64,000 nt of DNA from UBA1847 sp942492205 (GCA_942492205.1 CALODT010000003.1:310001-374000); one strand, 5' to 3'; positions 9,423-18,201 are shown, counted from the stretch's first letter. Made by a program: numbers and translations. The notes: generated by a model not told the origin, from the letters alone.

Positions 9423-11339
9423 TTGGCGAAAAACACCATGAAAAGAGTGCCGCTGCCCTCTGACGTCGTCACCGAGGTGCTGAATGCTTCGCCCGATGCG
9501 ACGATAATTTCGGACGGAAAGGGCCGTATCCTGATTGCCAACCAGGCCGCAGAGGCTCTGTTTGGCTATGAAGCGGATGAGCTGATTGGCGAAATGGTGG
9601 AAATCCTGGTTCCCGAGGCGATGCGTGCAAAGCACGAGGAACTGCGCTCGGGATTCCAGGAAGCACCGAGAGGCCGGCCGATGGTTTCCGGACTGGAAAT
9701 TTACGGACGCCACAAGAACGGCAAATCGTTTCGGGCCGAAGTAGGCCTCAGCCCGATCGAAACCGACGACGGGCTGATTATCACGAGTACAATCCGGGTA
9801 TCGCGCGAAGCCGAAGACTCCGAGGCTTATTTTCGCCACCTGCTGGAGTCAGCGCCCGACGCAATGATCATTATCGATGAGCGCGGCAAGATTGCGGTCG
9901 TCAATGGTCAGGCTGAGATGATGTTCGGCTATCGACGCGATGAGATGCTGGGCCAGGAAATCGAAATGCTGCTGCCCGAGCGCATCCGCAAGCGGCATCT
10001 GTCGCATCGGCAGATTTTTATGGCAGACCCCAAACTTCGGCCGATGGGCGAGGGCTTGGACCTGGATGCGAAGCGCAAGGACGGCAGTGAATTTCCTGTC
10101 GAGATCAGTCTGAGCCCGGTACGCACAGACAGCCAGCGTTTCGTTTCCAGCGTCATACGCGATGTTACAGAACGCAAGCGCATGCAGGATGAAATCGTCG
10201 CTGCGCGTCGCGAGGCGGAGAGAGCCAACAAGGCCAATAGCGCGTTCCTGGCAGCAGCCAGTCACGATCTTCGTCAGCCGGTGCAGGCACTCAGCCTGCT
10301 GAATGGCGCGTTGCGTCGCACCGTGACCGACGAGAGAGCGCGGGAAATGATCGATCACCAACAGCACTCGCTGACGGCAATGACCAATCTTCTCAATTCG
10401 CTGCTGGACATCAGCCGGCTGGACGCTGGCGCTATCGCTCCGGATCTCGAGGAATTCCCGATTCGACGCCTGATTGACCGGCTCTCCGACGAATTCGCAC
10501 GCCAGGCCCAACACAAAGGCCTGAAATTCTCGTCGTCGTCGACTGACGGATTTGTCAACAGCGATCCCAACTTACTCGCGGAGGTCATTCAGAACCTGGT
10601 GTCCAATGCGATTCGTTACACGGACAAGGGGCGGGTGACGCTGCGCTGCGTGGAGAGCGGTGGTCAGTGCAGGATCGAGGTGATTGATACCGGCATCGGC
10701 ATCGAAGCGGATCAACGCGAGGCAATTTTCGGTGAATTCCACCAGTGCAAGGCGCCGGGCGCGAGCAAGGAGGGCTTTGGCCTGGGATTGGCCATCGTCA
10801 AGCGCCTCGGCGACCTGCTTGAGCTCGTAATCGACGTCGACTCCGAAGTTGGCAAGGGATCGTGTTTCAGTATTGCACTACCGACGGTTGCCAGTGTGCA
10901 GTTGCAGCAAGCGGAGGAAGAAGACGCGCAGGGCGAGATCGACGGCAAGCACGTCGGCCTGGTTATCCTGATCGAGGATGATGTCAACGTTGCGAACGCC
11001 TGGGGCCTGTTACTCGAGGCCGAGGGGTTCAGGGTTGCGACGGCCGCTTCTGCGACCGAGGCCAAGGCCTTGATCAAGCATCTTGATGAAGTGCCAAAGC
11101 TCCTGATTTCCGATTTCCACCTGCTGGATGGGTCGACCGGCGTGGAAGCTGTCAGCGCCATCAGGGACTATTTCGAGACGGGCATACCGGCATTCATCGT
11201 CAGTGGCGACACCTCGAAAGTCGTCAAGGACTCGCGAATGCTCGAGAACTGCACGCTGATGAGCAAACCCATTGATACCAATCGGCTGCTGCTCGCCGCG
11301 CGCGAGGCTATCCGCAGCGGCGCGGTGCCGCAGGACTAA
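9423..11339 (+). CDS. Hybrid sensor histidine kinase: PAS-PAS-HisKA-HATPase-receiver
   Basis: 638 residues, soluble, with no membrane segment. Two PAS domains (about 15-125 and 140-250) precede a coiled linker, a HisKA domain with phospho-acceptor H281 in SHDLRQP, and an ATPase domain with QNLVSNAIRYT, DTGIGI and GFGLGLAI. The C-terminal receiver has acidic residues IEDD, a phospho-acceptor Asp near 564 (LLISDFHL) and a Lys in SKPID. The start is TTG at 9423, preceded by AGGAG at 8 bases; ATG at 9438 would be too far from that site. The SHDLRQP form is shared with NahK/ErcS-type cytoplasmic hybrids. Divergent from ccoN and 1.6 kb from a FixJ-like regulator, it may sense oxygen or redox state; that is inference. 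Confidence 0.9.
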   Translation: MAKNTMKRVPLPSDVVTEVLNASPDATIISDGKGRILIANQAAEALFGYEADELIGEMVEILVPEAMRAKHEELRSGFQEAPRGRPMVSGLEIYGRHKNGKSFRAEVGLSPIETDDGLIITSTIRVSREAEDSEAYFRHLLESAPDAMIIIDERGKIAVVNGQAEMMFGYRRDEMLGQEIEMLLPERIRKRHLSHRQIFMADPKLRPMGEGLDLDAKRKDGSEFPVEISLSPVRTDSQRFVSSVIRDVTERKRMQDEIVAARREAERANKANSAFLAAASHDLRQPVQALSLLNGALRRTVTDERAREMIDHQQHSLTAMTNLLNSLLDISRLDAGAIAPDLEEFPIRRLIDRLSDEFARQAQHKGLKFSSSSTDGFVNSDPNLLAEVIQNLVSNAIRYTDKGRVTLRCVESGGQCRIEVIDTGIGIEADQREAIFGEFHQCKAPGASKEGFGLGLAIVKRLGDLLELVIDVDSEVGKGSCFSIALPTVASVQLQQAEEEDAQGEIDGKHVGLVILIEDDVNVANAWGLLLEAEGFRVATAASATEAKALIKHLDEVPKLLISDFHLLDGSTGVEAVSAIRDYFETGIPAFIVSGDTSKVVKDSRMLENCTLMSKPIDTNRLLLAAREAIRSGAVPQD

Positions 11340-11352
11340 AGCTTGGTGCCGC

Positions 11353-11375
11353 GCCGGAGCCTGGTCGGCTCCGGC
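11353..11375. terminator. Hairpin between convergent genes, likely transcription terminator
   Basis: A perfect 9-base-pair GC-rich stem (GCCGGAGCC at 11353-11361, GGCTCCGGC at 11367-11375) with a 5-base loop. It sits 13 bases after the kinase stop and 26 bases beyond the end of the opposite-strand stress-protein gene. On the plus strand it is followed by a weak T-rich tract (GAGTTCTTTC). It can serve both genes. Confidence 0.6.
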
Positions 11376-11401
11376 TGAGTTCTTTCAGATCCTGGTAGGA
11401 A

Positions 11402-12364
11402 TCAGGCGGCTTCGTGATTGTGCAGGTTGACCGGCGTCTGGAACCAATCGGGCTTGATGATCAGCAGGTCGCAGGGCAGGTGTTCCAGCGTGCGTTCGGC
11501 GGTCGCGCCAATAAACAGGCGTTTCCAACGATTCCTCGCAACGGCGCCCATGATGACAACGTCTGCCTTGAGCTGCGCGGCAATCAGCGGCAGCTCTTCG
11601 TGCGTCAGCCCGGCAACGAGGTGTGCCTTGTCGTCGTCGATCTTGTGAAAGTCGGTGATCTCTTTAAAACGTTTCTGATGGTCCTCGTGCATCTGCTGTT
11701 CAATTTCATCGAACGGCAACGACACCGGAATATAGGCGTTGGCAGTAGCGGTAGCGACAGCGATACGCGGGTCATACGAATGGAACGCATGCAGGTCGCC
11801 ATGGGTCTTCTCGGCCAGGGACTTGCTGACATGCAGGATTTCATCATCAAGTGCCGCGGGCTTGTCATGCTGGTGCATAGGGTCGATCGCTGCCATGAAG
11901 ACCGGTGTTGCCGCGAAATCCTGTGGCTTGACCAGCCACAGCGGCAACGGGCAGGTGCGAATCAGGTTCCAGTCAGTATTCGTCAGTAATACCCTGGCGA
12001 CTGCAGAGTGATGATGCGTATCCTTGACGACGATGTCGGCCTTGCTGTCCAGTGCGCTGCGCACGATGGCTTCGTATAACGGGTGTCCCCATCGCGCTGT
12101 GGTTTTGACCACAATTCCGTCTGCCCGCAGCGGCTCGGCCAGCGTCTCGAGGTGTTTCTCGTGGCTCTGGATGACTTCGTCCCGGGCTTTCTCCAGCGAC
12201 GGCGAATCGAACAGCCGGTCGCCGCTAAGATATTCATTGTAGTAACAAACGAGCAGCTCGAGTTCAGCATTGCAGCATTTGGCCAGCCACGCGGCGCGGT
12301 TCATCGCCGGCTGCTCGTTCGCCGTTGGATCGATGACCGCGAGTATCTTCGATATTTCCTTCAT
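11402..12364 (-). CDS. Tandem universal stress protein (UspE type)
   Basis: 320 residues with two UspA domains. The first begins ISKILAVIDPTANEQPA, close to the start of UspE proteins; the second begins near FMAAIDPM and ends with the nucleotide-binding style motif VIMGAVARNRWKRLFIGATAE. I chose ATG at 12364, preceded by AGGT at 6-7 bases, because it gives the family N-terminus; an upstream ATG at 12439 has an AGGGA site and would add 25 residues. UspE-type proteins respond to stress and stationary phase or low oxygen. It is divergent from the DksA-like gene and sits within the regulator block beside the oxidase operon. Confidence 0.88.
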   Translation of the reverse strand: MKEISKILAVIDPTANEQPAMNRAAWLAKCCNAELELLVCYYNEYLSGDRLFDSPSLEKARDEVIQSHEKHLETLAEPLRADGIVVKTTARWGHPLYEAIVRSALDSKADIVVKDTHHHSAVARVLLTNTDWNLIRTCPLPLWLVKPQDFAATPVFMAAIDPMHQHDKPAALDDEILHVSKSLAEKTHGDLHAFHSYDPRIAVATATANAYIPVSLPFDEIEQQMHEDHQKRFKEITDFHKIDDDKAHLVAGLTHEELPLIAAQLKADVVIMGAVARNRWKRLFIGATAERTLEHLPCDLLIIKPDWFQTPVNLHNHEAA

Positions 12365-12556
12365 TGTTATACCTGACGCGTCATTTACAGGGGCTACCGG
12401 CTTTCCCCTGAGCATACCCGCGGCGACCTTGGTTTCCATAAGTCGTGTTCCCTAGCGCATATCGGTTACTACTTATTTCTTCGTAGGTGGATTTACTAAT
12501 TTCGAATTGCGGTGCTTTGCTATTAGATGAACCACGGAATAGATAAAGGAGACATC

Positions 12557-12916
12557 ATGTCGGCCGCGTCACATGAAGCGTTGCGTGCAGTGCTAAATCA
12601 GAAGAAGGAAGAGCTGAGCGCACGGTTGACGAAGATCACCGCAAACCTCAGACGTGGTTACGAAGCGGATTCCAAGGAACGTGCGAAGCAACTCGAAGAC
12701 AATGAAGTCGTAGATGCGCTGGGCAATGAAGCGCGGATGGAAATTGCCAAGATCTCGGCCGCGTTAAAACGAATGGATAACGGCGAATACGGCATCTGTA
12801 CCGAGTGCGGCCAGGCTATCGAGGACGGACGCCTGCAGGCTTATCCTTACGCTGACGAATGTATCGAGTGCGCCGAGTTTGATGAGCAGCGCCGGATGCG
12901 CCTCGAGGGACGATAG
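12557..12916 (+). CDS. TraR/DksA-family C4 zinc-finger protein
   Basis: 119 residues: an N-terminal coiled-coil hairpin (about 5-75) and a C-terminal zinc finger with CTECGQ and CIECAEF, a CxxC-x17-CxxC arrangement. It starts at an ATG with AAGGAG at a good spacing; the open frame reaches 10 codons upstream without a ribosome site. It is shorter than DksA (about 150 residues), and the coiled-coil tip differs, so it is a DksA-like paralogue of the YbiI/TraR class rather than DksA itself. Such proteins bind the RNA polymerase secondary channel. Confidence 0.88.
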   Translation: MSAASHEALRAVLNQKKEELSARLTKITANLRRGYEADSKERAKQLEDNEVVDALGNEARMEIAKISAALKRMDNGEYGICTECGQAIEDGRLQAYPYADECIECAEFDEQRRMRLEGR

Positions 12917-12921
12917 TACGC

Positions 12922-13536
12922 TCAGGCCGTCATGTGCATTTTGACAAGGTCTGCCAGCGATCTTGCCTGCATCTTCTCCATGACACGGGCACGATGAATC
13001 TCGACGGTGCGCTGGCTGACACCCAGTTCGTAGGCGATCACCTTGTTCGGCTTGCCGGTAACGACCAGGTCGAAGACTTCACGTTCGCGATTCGTTAAGC
13101 GCTCGAGACGGCCGGCGACTTCTGCATGGTGCTGCTGAGCAACACGGCGCTCCTCGTCGGTCGCCAGTGCCTCACGAATGCGATCCAACAGTTCCTGATC
13201 GCGGAACGGTTTCTGAATAAAATCGACCGCGCCCTTCTGCATCGCTTCGACCGCCATCGGCACATCGCCGTGGCCGGTAATGAAGATGATAGGAAGCGTG
13301 TTGCCGCGCTTGATCAGTTCTTCCTGGAGTTCCAATCCGCCGAGACCGGGCATACGAATATCCAGGACCAGGCAGCCGGGTCGCTGGTCGGTCATCTTCT
13401 CGAGGAACTCGTCGCCGGAGCCAAAGATCTCGTGATTCAGGTTGACTGAATCCATCAACGCCTGCATGGCAAAGCGAATCGAGGCATCGTCGTCGACGAT
13501 AAATACCGTCGGTGCTTGTTCGTTTTGTGGTGTCAT
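12922..13536 (-). CDS. FixJ/LuxR-family response regulator
   Basis: 204 residues. The receiver has the acidic triad VDDD, phospho-acceptor D59 (LVLDIRMPG), and K109 (FIQKPF). The C-terminal LuxR-type helix-turn-helix reads LTNREREVFDLV and SQRTVEIHRARV. This is the FixJ pattern, including a short linker. Start chosen at ATG 13536 (MTPQNEQ); ATG at 13566 with AAAGG 8 bases upstream is possible and adds 10 residues. It follows the ABC permease by 88 bases on the same strand and is convergent with the DksA-like gene. The plausible partner is the hybrid PAS kinase at 9423. Confidence 0.9.
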   Translation of the reverse strand: MTPQNEQAPTVFIVDDDASIRFAMQALMDSVNLNHEIFGSGDEFLEKMTDQRPGCLVLDIRMPGLGGLELQEELIKRGNTLPIIFITGHGDVPMAVEAMQKGAVDFIQKPFRDQELLDRIREALATDEERRVAQQHHAEVAGRLERLTNREREVFDLVVTGKPNKVIAYELGVSQRTVEIHRARVMEKMQARSLADLVKMHMTA

Positions 13537-13624
13537 CCGGGCTGATTGGACCAGAAAGAACGCCATTTTGCGAGCCTTTGGGCAGAAATCGGCCGCGACC
13601 TGGCGCCTCGGCACCGGATTTTCG

Positions 13625-14725
13625 CTAGTCAAGTCGTTTCGTGAATCTTGATGCGGCAAGTGTCATCGCGAGCAGCGTAAAGCCCACCAGGTAGAGCATG
13701 TCCGGCAGCATCTCGCCGAGGCCTGCATCCCGCAGCATAATTCCACGTGTCAGGCGAATAAAGTGGGTATTGGGCAGGATCTCGCCGATCAGGCGGGCAA
13801 ATCGTGGCATGCCGTCGAATGGGAACATAAAGCCCGACAACAGGATCGAGGGCAGCAGTATGAAGACCATCATTTGCATCGCCTGAAACTGTGTCTTCGC
13901 AGCTGTCGAGATCAGCAAACCCAGCGCCAGGTTTGCCGCTACAAATGCCGACGCTGCAAGGTACAGATCCGCGATGCTGCCGCGCACAGGAACGTCGAAG
14001 AGTACCCTGCCAACGCCGAGTATCAGCGCTAGCTGCAGCATGCCGATGATGATATAAGGCACCACTTTGCCGATCATCAGCTCTGCCGAGGCCAGCGGCG
14101 TGTTGATGAGCAGCTCGAGATTGCCGCGCTCGCGTTCGCGCACGATGGCAACCGCCGTGAACAGGATCATTGTCATCGTCAGGATGACGCCCATAAGGCC
14201 GGGAATGATGTTGACGGGTGTGCGGCGCTCTGGATTGTAGTGCGGCCGAACCTCGATGAACCGCCAGCGCGCGGTCTGCTGATTGCTAACATCAAAACCG
14301 AAGGGCATTGCTGTCAGCTGGTTGGCGACGCTGAGAATCGTAGGGTCGCTGCCATCAACCAATAGTTGCACGGCACTGCGCGTGCGCTGGCTGACGCGGC
14401 GATCGAAATCGGCAGGTATGAGAACGCCGATCGACACCGCGCCGGCGCGCAGTCGGTCCTCGAGTTGCGTTGCCGTCTGCAAAAACTCGACGATATCGAC
14501 GACCTGGGATTGCCCGAGCTCTGCGATGAACTGTCGAGACAGATGCGTCTGCGCCTGGTCGGCTATAGCGGTGCGTAAGTGCCTCACATCGGTATTGATC
14601 GCGTAGCCGAAAAGCAGCATCTGGATTACCGGCAGCCCGACGACCATACCGAAGCTCAATCGATCGCGACGCAGCTGTCGAACCTCCTTCTTGACGATCG
14701 CCATGATGCGCGACAGCGATTTCAT
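13625..14725 (-). CDS. ABC-2 type transporter permease (YhhJ/YbhR-like)
   Basis: 366 residues. One N-terminal membrane helix (about 26-46), a large periplasmic loop, then five helices in the C-terminal half, the architecture of ABC2_membrane_3 permeases. The segment VRERERGNLELLINTPL is the conserved coupling motif of the YhhJ/YbhS/YbhR group. Its start overlaps the ATPase stop as ATGA. Together with the ATPase and the HlyD-type lipoprotein it forms an exporter for drugs or small amphiphiles. Confidence 0.9.
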   Translation of the reverse strand: MKSLSRIMAIVKKEVRQLRRDRLSFGMVVGLPVIQMLLFGYAINTDVRHLRTAIADQAQTHLSRQFIAELGQSQVVDIVEFLQTATQLEDRLRAGAVSIGVLIPADFDRRVSQRTRSAVQLLVDGSDPTILSVANQLTAMPFGFDVSNQQTARWRFIEVRPHYNPERRTPVNIIPGLMGVILTMTMILFTAVAIVRERERGNLELLINTPLASAELMIGKVVPYIIIGMLQLALILGVGRVLFDVPVRGSIADLYLAASAFVAANLALGLLISTAAKTQFQAMQMMVFILLPSILLSGFMFPFDGMPRFARLIGEILPNTHFIRLTRGIMLRDAGLGEMLPDMLYLVGFTLLAMTLAASRFTKRLD

Positions 14726-15663
14726 TCTTGAGTATCTTTGGGCGGCAAGGTAACAGCGACGAAAACGTCTTCGAGCGTTGCGTCGCTCGTGCGTGTCGCG
14801 GCGACCAGCTTGTGCTTTGCCAGCGCCGTCTCGACGGTTGTCCGCGGGTCTTCATAACGCTTGGGAATCAGCACCCGGAGCCGAATGCCAAGCTGCGTAA
14901 CGCTCGCGACTTCGTCAAGCTCCTGAATAGCTGCCTGCGCCCGGTAGGGATCCTCGGCGGTAACCTCCAGGATGTGCATTCCAGTGCTCGCCTGCAATTC
15001 TTCAGGGGTGCCGTCCGCTACCTTGACGCCGTGATCGAGAATCGCCAGTCGATGGCAACGCTCTGCTTCATCCATGTAATGGGTGGAGACCAGTATCGTC
15101 GTGCCCTTGCTGGCGAGACGAAACAGGTTTGCCCAGAAGTCCCTGCGACTCTGCGGATCGACGGCGCTGGTGGGCTCATCGAGTAGCAGCAGTTCCGGGT
15201 GATGCAGTACAGCGCAGGCGAGCGCAAGCCGCTGCCGCTGTCCGCCACTCATCGTTGCGGCGAGCTGCGCGCGTTGCGGCACAAGGTCATACTGGTCGAG
15301 CAACTCGGCTATGCGTTGCTTGCGTTCCGTCGCAGGGTAAGAATAGATTTCACCAATAAACTGCAGGTTTTCGTGCACGGTAAGGTCGCCAAACAGCGAG
15401 AACCGCTGTGTCATGTAACCGATCCTGGGCTTCAGTTGCCTGACATCGCCCGGCACCGGCGTGTCAAGTACGACGGCCGAGCCCTCGGTTGGCGTCAACA
15501 AGCCGCAAAGCATGCGAATCGTCGTCGACTTGCCCGAGCCGTTCGGACCCAGGAAGCCATAGATCTGGCCCCGGGGCACATTCAGGTCCAGGGCGTTGAC
15601 CGCCCGCAAAGCACCGAAGTCCTTGCTAAGGCCGCTTGCTTCGATCGCGAATGCCGATGACAT
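14722..15663 (-). CDS. ABC transporter ATP-binding protein
   Basis: 313 residues with Walker A GPNGSGKST, signature MSGGQRQRL, Walker B LLLLDEPT and a switch His in LVSTHYMDE. The C-terminal 80 residues form the regulatory extension usual for DrrA/CcmA/YbhF-type proteins. ATG at 15663 was chosen because it overlaps the preceding stop as TGATG; a longer open frame lacks similarity. Unlike YbhF/YhiH this is a single, not a doubled, ATPase, so it should work as a dimer with the permease. Confidence 0.92.
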   Translation of the reverse strand: MSSAFAIEASGLSKDFGALRAVNALDLNVPRGQIYGFLGPNGSGKSTTIRMLCGLLTPTEGSAVVLDTPVPGDVRQLKPRIGYMTQRFSLFGDLTVHENLQFIGEIYSYPATERKQRIAELLDQYDLVPQRAQLAATMSGGQRQRLALACAVLHHPELLLLDEPTSAVDPQSRRDFWANLFRLASKGTTILVSTHYMDEAERCHRLAILDHGVKVADGTPEELQASTGMHILEVTAEDPYRAQAAIQELDEVASVTQLGIRLRVLIPKRYEDPRTTVETALAKHKLVAATRTSDATLEDVFVAVTLPPKDTQE

Positions 15664-16634
15664 CAGGGGCGTCCCTGCTCCACGAACTCGACTTCCACAG
15701 GAATGCCGTCCGGCAGCCGGTCGCGTTTTTCTGCAATGTCGACTTTGGCCGTATAGGACAGCCGGCCCCGATCGCGCTCGGTTAGTGCGTAATAGGGTGT
15801 AAACGCGGGCTCGCTGGCGATCCATCTGACGCGACCGGCGATCGCCGTATCCATACCGTCGACGAAGATCCGCGCTTCGCTACCGGGTGAGACGCGCACG
15901 CGCAGTTCCTCCGGAACGTATACCCGTGCGTGGGGTTGCTCGCCACCGAGGACGATGACGACCGGCTGACCCGGCGTCGGTCGCTCACCCACTTCCAGAA
16001 TTCGGCTGTCCAGCACACCGTCCACAGGCGACCTCAACGTGTGTCTTTCGAGGTCGAGTGTTACGCCATCTTTCCTGGCAGCCGCCTGTTGCAGGGCCTG
16101 TTCAGCCTGCTCGAGCTCCTCGACCGTCGCACCTGCCAGGCGTTCTTCAAGCGTTGCAAGCGCCATCTGCCGGTTTGCGGCCGCAGCGTCCAGCGCTGCC
16201 TGCGTGCTGTCCAGCAACTCTGCCGAGGCCAGCCCTTTCTCATGCACGTCGCGGATGCGCTGCAGCTCGCTCCGCCGAAAAGCGAGTTCCCGCGTTGCAC
16301 CTTCGAGATTGGCTCTTGCTATCGCGACCTGTTCGCTGCGCGGTCCCCGCAGCAATTCGTCGAGGCGCGCCTGCCGCTCGGCCAGGGCTGCCGCCGCTTC
16401 TGCAAGCCGTGCCGCGACGCGCGTGGTGTCCTGGCGCACCAGGGTATCGCCGGCCTTTACCGATGCGCCCTCCGCGTATTCGAAGGCAACAACGGGTTCT
16501 GCGAATTCGGCGGTCAGTTCGATTCGATCGGAGGCCAGTTCGCCGACCACACGATGCGCTTCTTGCGGCGCAGTGCAGGCGCTGACCAGCAGGGCCAACA
16601 ACAGCCATGTCGCAAGTCGGGCGGTGTTCTTCAT
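15663..16634 (-). CDS. HlyD-family periplasmic adaptor lipoprotein
   Basis: 323 residues. The N-terminus is a lipoprotein signal with lipobox LVSAC (Cys near residue 20). A biotinyl-lipoyl-like half (FEYAEGASVKAGDTLV), a long alpha-helical hairpin rich in Ala, Arg and Glu (about 75-185), and a second lipoyl half (LRSPVDGVLDSRILEVGE) follow, then a beta-barrel region. This is the YbhG/YhiI adaptor layout. It links the inner-membrane ABC exporter to an outer-membrane channel not encoded here. It is 13 bases after the TetR gene. Confidence 0.9.
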   Translation of the reverse strand: MKNTARLATWLLLALLVSACTAPQEAHRVVGELASDRIELTAEFAEPVVAFEYAEGASVKAGDTLVRQDTTRVAARLAEAAAALAERQARLDELLRGPRSEQVAIARANLEGATRELAFRRSELQRIRDVHEKGLASAELLDSTQAALDAAAANRQMALATLEERLAGATVEELEQAEQALQQAAARKDGVTLDLERHTLRSPVDGVLDSRILEVGERPTPGQPVVIVLGGEQPHARVYVPEELRVRVSPGSEARIFVDGMDTAIAGRVRWIASEPAFTPYYALTERDRGRLSYTAKVDIAEKRDRLPDGIPVEVEFVEQGRP

Positions 16635-16647
16635 AACGATGCTCCAT

Positions 16648-17256
16648 TCACGCCCTGATGTAGGCGAGAACCATGTCGAGATGCGTTTCGATCAGCTTGT
16701 CGGTATCGAGCGAGCGTTTCGCGAAAACGATCTTCCAGATCATTGATACCAGCACCGGCGCGAGAAAAAGCTGCGGAAGTTGCGAGACCTCGCTGTGGCG
16801 GAATTCGCCTTGTTGCACGCCGCGATCGACAACGCCGGAAATTGCCTTTAGCCCCTTCGAAACGACGTTTTCCCAGTAGTAGTCCACGAGCTCCGGGTAC
16901 TTGTGGCCTTCGGAAATCAGGAGGCGAATGACAACGGCAACAGGGGAGCCCGGAATACGTTTCATGAAGGTCAGCAGCGGCCCTCGAATGAACGCCTCGG
17001 ATGAAAGCTCTGAGGCATCGACGGCATCGAGCAGCGAGTCGACACGGCGAACGACCACGCTTTTGACCACCGCTTTGAAGAGCTCCTCCTTGGTTCTAAA
17101 GTACAGGTACATCAGCCCCTTGCTGACGCCCGCGCGTCTGGCGACGTCATCGACGCGCGCGCTGGCATACCCTTTTTCTGCAAACACCTCGAAAGCGGCC
17201 TCGGTTATTTCCCGCGGCCGATCTTCCTTGCGTCGTTGAAAGCGCGGCTCGTTCAT
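16648..17256 (-). CDS. TetR-family repressor of the export operon
   Basis: 202 residues. The N-terminal helix-turn-helix reads ITEAAFEVFAEKGYASARVDD followed by VARRAGVSKGLMYLYF, the usual TetR signature. The C-terminal ligand domain is of the TetR_C type found next to YbhF-like exporters. First gene of the operon with HlyD, ATPase and permease. The region just upstream holds two palindromic sites overlapping likely promoters on both strands, so it probably represses itself and perhaps the divergent gene. Confidence 0.92.
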   Translation of the reverse strand: MNEPRFQRRKEDRPREITEAAFEVFAEKGYASARVDDVARRAGVSKGLMYLYFRTKEELFKAVVKSVVVRRVDSLLDAVDASELSSEAFIRGPLLTFMKRIPGSPVAVVIRLLISEGHKYPELVDYYWENVVSKGLKAISGVVDRGVQQGEFRHSEVSQLPQLFLAPVLVSMIWKIVFAKRSLDTDKLIETHLDMVLAYIRA

Positions 17257-17286
17257 CGTTTTCCCCGAGGTAGTGGCGAACAGCCC

Positions 17287-17346
17287 GAAACTTGCTGACT
17301 GACCAGTCAGTAAGTATATTTAATGACTGGTCAGTCAGCAAGTTTC
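17287..17346. promoter_or_regulatory. Double TetR-type operator with divergent promoters
   Basis: A perfect 23-base inverted repeat (17287-17309 and 17324-17346) with a 14-base AT-rich centre. Each arm contains its own palindrome: CTGACTG-AC-CAGTCAG at 17295-17310 and TGACTG-GT-CAGTCA at 17324-17337, with centres 28 bases apart. Reading plus, TTGCTG (17292-17297) and TATATT (17316-17321) are 18 bases apart; reading minus, TTGCTG (17341-17336) and TATACT (17318-17313) are 17 apart. Both promoters would be covered by bound repressor. The target repressor is inferred to be the adjacent TetR protein. Confidence 0.8.
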
Positions 17347-17385
17347 AATGGCGCGCTAGGTCACGTTTCCGCATAATCCCGCGCT

Positions 17386-18201
17386 ATGTTCACCTACCTG
17401 GACCCGACCGTACGCAAGCGCCTGGAAGAGCATGGCAAGTTGTTCCAGATCGACAGACACGGGGTGCGCGTACCGATCGGCAGACGGCCGGACGGCACGG
17501 GCATTAGCGTGCTGGGACCGATCCCGTTGCCGCTCCGTCTCCGCGAACACGAGATCGAGGTCGACTGGTACGCCTGTGTGCGACGCACCGAGCTGGGCAA
17601 GATCGAAGAAATTGCCGATGAACTGCGTGCGCAGCATGGACAGACCCTGTTCGCAACGCTGGCTTCATCGATGGCGGTCAACAGCGTGCTGGTCATTGGC
17701 GACCCGGAGAGCTGGACCGAGCCACTGGTGCGGGTGCATTCCAGCTGCATGACTGGGGATGTTTTCGGATCGCAGCGCTGTGAGTGCGGCCCACAGCTCG
17801 AAGTGGCACTCAGGCGCATCCAGCAAGATGAGCAGGGCGGCCTGGTGATTTACATGTCCGGTCACGAGGGGCGAGGTATCGGCCTGTGGGCAAAGGCGGC
17901 TACCTACCTGCTGCAGGACGCTGGTGAGAACACCTATGAGGCGAATCGCTCGCTCGGTCTGCCGGATGACTCACGGGACTTCAGTGATGCGGGCGCGCTG
18001 TTGAAATTTTTTGTCGGAGACCGACCGTTTCGCCTGCTGACCAACAACCCCAAGAAGGTGAACGACCTGGAAGCAATGGGCCTGGACGGGATTACACGTG
18101 TCAAGCACGTCACCGGTGTCGGCGACAGCAATCGGCGTTACCTCGCGGCCAAACAGGATTGGGGACATGAGCTGACGCCAGAGGATATCGGCGAGGACTA
18201 A
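17386..18201 (+). CDS. GTP cyclohydrolase II-like protein (RibA paralogue)
   Basis: 271 residues. The core has the RibA zinc site C121, C132, C134 (HSSCMTGDVFGSQRCECG), EGRGIGL, the Tyr of ATYLLQD (Y174), EANRSLGLPDDSRDF and LLTNNPKKV. It therefore keeps the residues for GTP ring opening in riboflavin synthesis. About 85 N-terminal residues precede the core and are absent from the 196-residue E. coli RibA. The usual RQEGR is replaced by MSGHEGR. It is divergent from the TetR export operon, not near other rib genes, so it may be a second, specialised copy. No DHBP synthase domain is fused. Confidence 0.82.
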   Translation: MFTYLDPTVRKRLEEHGKLFQIDRHGVRVPIGRRPDGTGISVLGPIPLPLRLREHEIEVDWYACVRRTELGKIEEIADELRAQHGQTLFATLASSMAVNSVLVIGDPESWTEPLVRVHSSCMTGDVFGSQRCECGPQLEVALRRIQQDEQGGLVIYMSGHEGRGIGLWAKAATYLLQDAGENTYEANRSLGLPDDSRDFSDAGALLKFFVGDRPFRLLTNNPKKVNDLEAMGLDGITRVKHVTGVGDSNRRYLAAKQDWGHELTPEDIGED

